Of a stretch of DNA of 64,000 nt, positions 63,331-64,000 are shown piece by piece. The stretch's first letter is position 1, and every line of letters starts with the position of its first letter. The translations under genes were made by a program, and so were the position numbers. This DNA is from 43-108 sp001915545 (lineage in GTDB: Bacteria; Bacteroidota; Bacteroidia; Bacteroidales; Bacteroidaceae), in contig CABUGV010000015.1 in assembly GCA_902491215.1 (NCBI GenBank), positions 11,527 through 75,526 on the forward strand, in the 5' to 3' direction. Below the pieces are notes generated by a model. It saw only the letters and a list, made by a program, of their open reading frames with translations. It made no database searches and was not told where the DNA came from.

Positions 63331-63495
63331 CTATGGAGTGGATAAGCAACAGCCACTCACGCCATGCGAGTATATAGTTCTCCCTTTCAGGATAGTATAT
63401 ATCCGTAGCGTGAGCGTTGTTGCTACCCGACCTCTTTGCGTATTCAAATTTTGCGAGAATTTGATAGTAAAGGCGAGTTCAATAACGCTCTTCAT
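63331..63495 (-). CDS. Possible leader peptide or repeat-encoded ORF, 54 aa
   Basis: It lies within the leader downstream of the promoter at 63544-63574 and starts MKSVIELAFTIKF. Basic, Thr-rich sequence (RGRVATTLTLRIY) continues to a TAG stop. I recall similar short ORFs scattered in Bacteroides genomes, which suggests a dispersed repeat rather than a conserved gene. The same DNA can fold: GCAACAGCCACTCACGC (63346-63362) is roughly complementary to GCGTGAGCGTTGTTGC (63408-63423). Coding status is doubtful. Confidence 0.3.
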   Translation of the reverse strand: MKSVIELAFTIKFSQNLNTQRGRVATTLTLRIYTILKGRTIYSHGVSGCCLSTP

Positions 63496-63543
63496 TAATA
63501 ATGCCTTTCAACTTCCTAACGCATTAGTTCGTTGAAATTGTTG

Positions 63544-63574
63544 CAAAATTATAGAAAAGTGTTTGTTTTAGCAA
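63544..63574 (-). promoter_or_regulatory. Promoter of the accessory gene cluster
   Basis: On the minus strand, TTG (63574-63572), a 20-base spacer, then TAATTTTG (63551-63544). The transcript would have a leader of about 310 nt before the zinc-motif protein gene. Confidence 0.55.
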
Positions 63575-63664
63575 TTTTATTCTATTTAAAGGTTTGTAAC
63601 TTGTTGATTTTAACATAATATCCATCTATAAAGGGATATTCAGTAAATGTCCCTAAAAAGTAAT

Positions 63665-63707
63665 ATGGCATATAAAGTCGATAGAGTATAATCACTTTAT
63701 GTGCCAT
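63665..63707. repeat. Inverted repeat downstream of the transposase gene
   Basis: ATGGCATATAAAGT (63665-63678) and ACTTTATGTGCCAT (63694-63707) pair at 13 of 14 positions. It lies about 105 bases past the transposase stop and may be a terminator or part of the insertion sequence end. Confidence 0.5.
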
Positions 63708-63811
63708 TATTATTGCCCATTTTCCGTGTTTTTTCATATAATCCTATCTGTTGGACATGACGTTTCGGAAGAAGTCTGATGACCTCTTCTGATCCTGTCT
63801 GTAAATTCATG

Positions 63812-64000
63812 TCATGCCGCTTTATCCGATCGGTTTCTGATCTTGTCTATCATCAGTACGGCATTTGCCGTATGTATTCCGAAGAAGATCCAAAGGATTT
63901 CCGTCTTCCTGTTCCTGGCCTTTATCCTTGAGAGCGAGTAATGCTGCTTCTGGGTGCCGAAGCTTCCTTCAAGACGGGTGGCCCTTTCCTTGGAGAGTTC
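63812..64000 (-). CDS. DDE transposase, partial (C-terminal 62 aa)
   Basis: The visible end reads ERATRLEGSFGTQKQHYSL, then IKARNRKTEILWIFFGIHTANAV. The Glu in LEGSFG fits the last acidic residue of the DDE triad, and the FFGIHTANA tail is typical of a Bacteroidota transposase group that I would place near IS1182/ISNCY; the family is not certain. The 5' end is cut by the window edge, so intactness cannot be judged. Confidence 0.8.
   Translation of the reverse strand, partial: ELSKERATRLEGSFGTQKQHYSLSRIKARNRKTEILWIFFGIHTANAVLMIDKIRNRSDKAA

Larger units (their letters stand above)
63665..64000 (-). mobile_element. Insertion sequence, partial (left part only)
   Basis: The 3' end of a transposase gene and its downstream region are present; the rest lies beyond the right edge. 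The left boundary is uncertain, because no terminal inverted repeat can be confirmed without the other end. The boundary given is where the palindrome begins. Confidence 0.5.

Overview
This window is chromosomal DNA from a member of the Bacteroidales, probably Prevotellaceae or a close Bacteroides relative. The signs are a type III glutamine synthetase, a DUF4924 gene, a FloA/NfeD pair, a pdxJ-exbB-exbD-tonB cluster divergent from nadK, and many promoters of the Bacteroidota form TAnnTTTG with a TTG/TTTG box 19-22 bases upstream. Shine-Dalgarno sequences are generally absent. Species cannot be fixed from the sequence alone.

Layout. 1-5.6 kb: a partial glycosyltransferase, mtaB, a tiny lipoprotein, a ROK glucokinase, a candidate short RNA and an NADP-type gdhA. 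5.9-14.9 kb: recG, ispD, a DJ-1 family gene, the pdxJ-exbB-exbD-tonB cluster, then nadK with an ABC exporter. 15.5-21 kb: an RND efflux operon (adaptor, pump, TolC-like protein), followed by a candidate structured RNA of about 240 nt. 21.5-31.4 kb: an ECF-type sigma factor, fmt, a ClC channel with CBS domains, tsaC, prfC, rfbD, DUF4924, a LysE exporter, a small acidic protein and ansA. 31.6-35.1 kb: a large GH78 alpha-L-rhamnosidase. 35.4-48.9 kb: an ammonium-assimilation block (glnN, asnB, gltD, gltB, all on the minus strand), floA/nfeD, and a second gdh whose fingerprint looks NAD-type. 49.3-54.5 kb: a two-receiver PEP/pyruvate-domain protein overlapping a YhaM-like OB-HD protein, then nhaA and tRNA-Pro. 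55.4-60.2 kb: an exonuclease-RecQ-UvrD giant helicase, split by one extra A in an A8 run. 60.5-64 kb: a tRNA-Lys with a hairpin inserted in its D-loop, then an AT-rich accessory segment of unfamiliar genes ending in the 3' end of a transposase.

The strongest nitrogen theme is the co-location of gltBD, asnB, glnN, ansA and two glutamate dehydrogenases, covering both the low-ammonium (GS-GOGAT) and high-ammonium (GDH) routes.

The most unusual signals are: (1) a dispersed family of short palindromes (consensus YGAGSGCYCR), set as three units with centres exactly 22 bp apart at three of four intergenic loci; (2) the tRNA-Lys gene carrying a 42-44 nt hairpin insertion; (3) the frameshifted exonuclease/RecQ/UvrD fusion; (4) the REC-REC-PPDK_N protein that lacks the phosphohistidine and PEP-binding domains; (5) two promoter-plus-terminator units that look like free-standing small RNAs. 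No CRISPR array and no complete prophage are visible.
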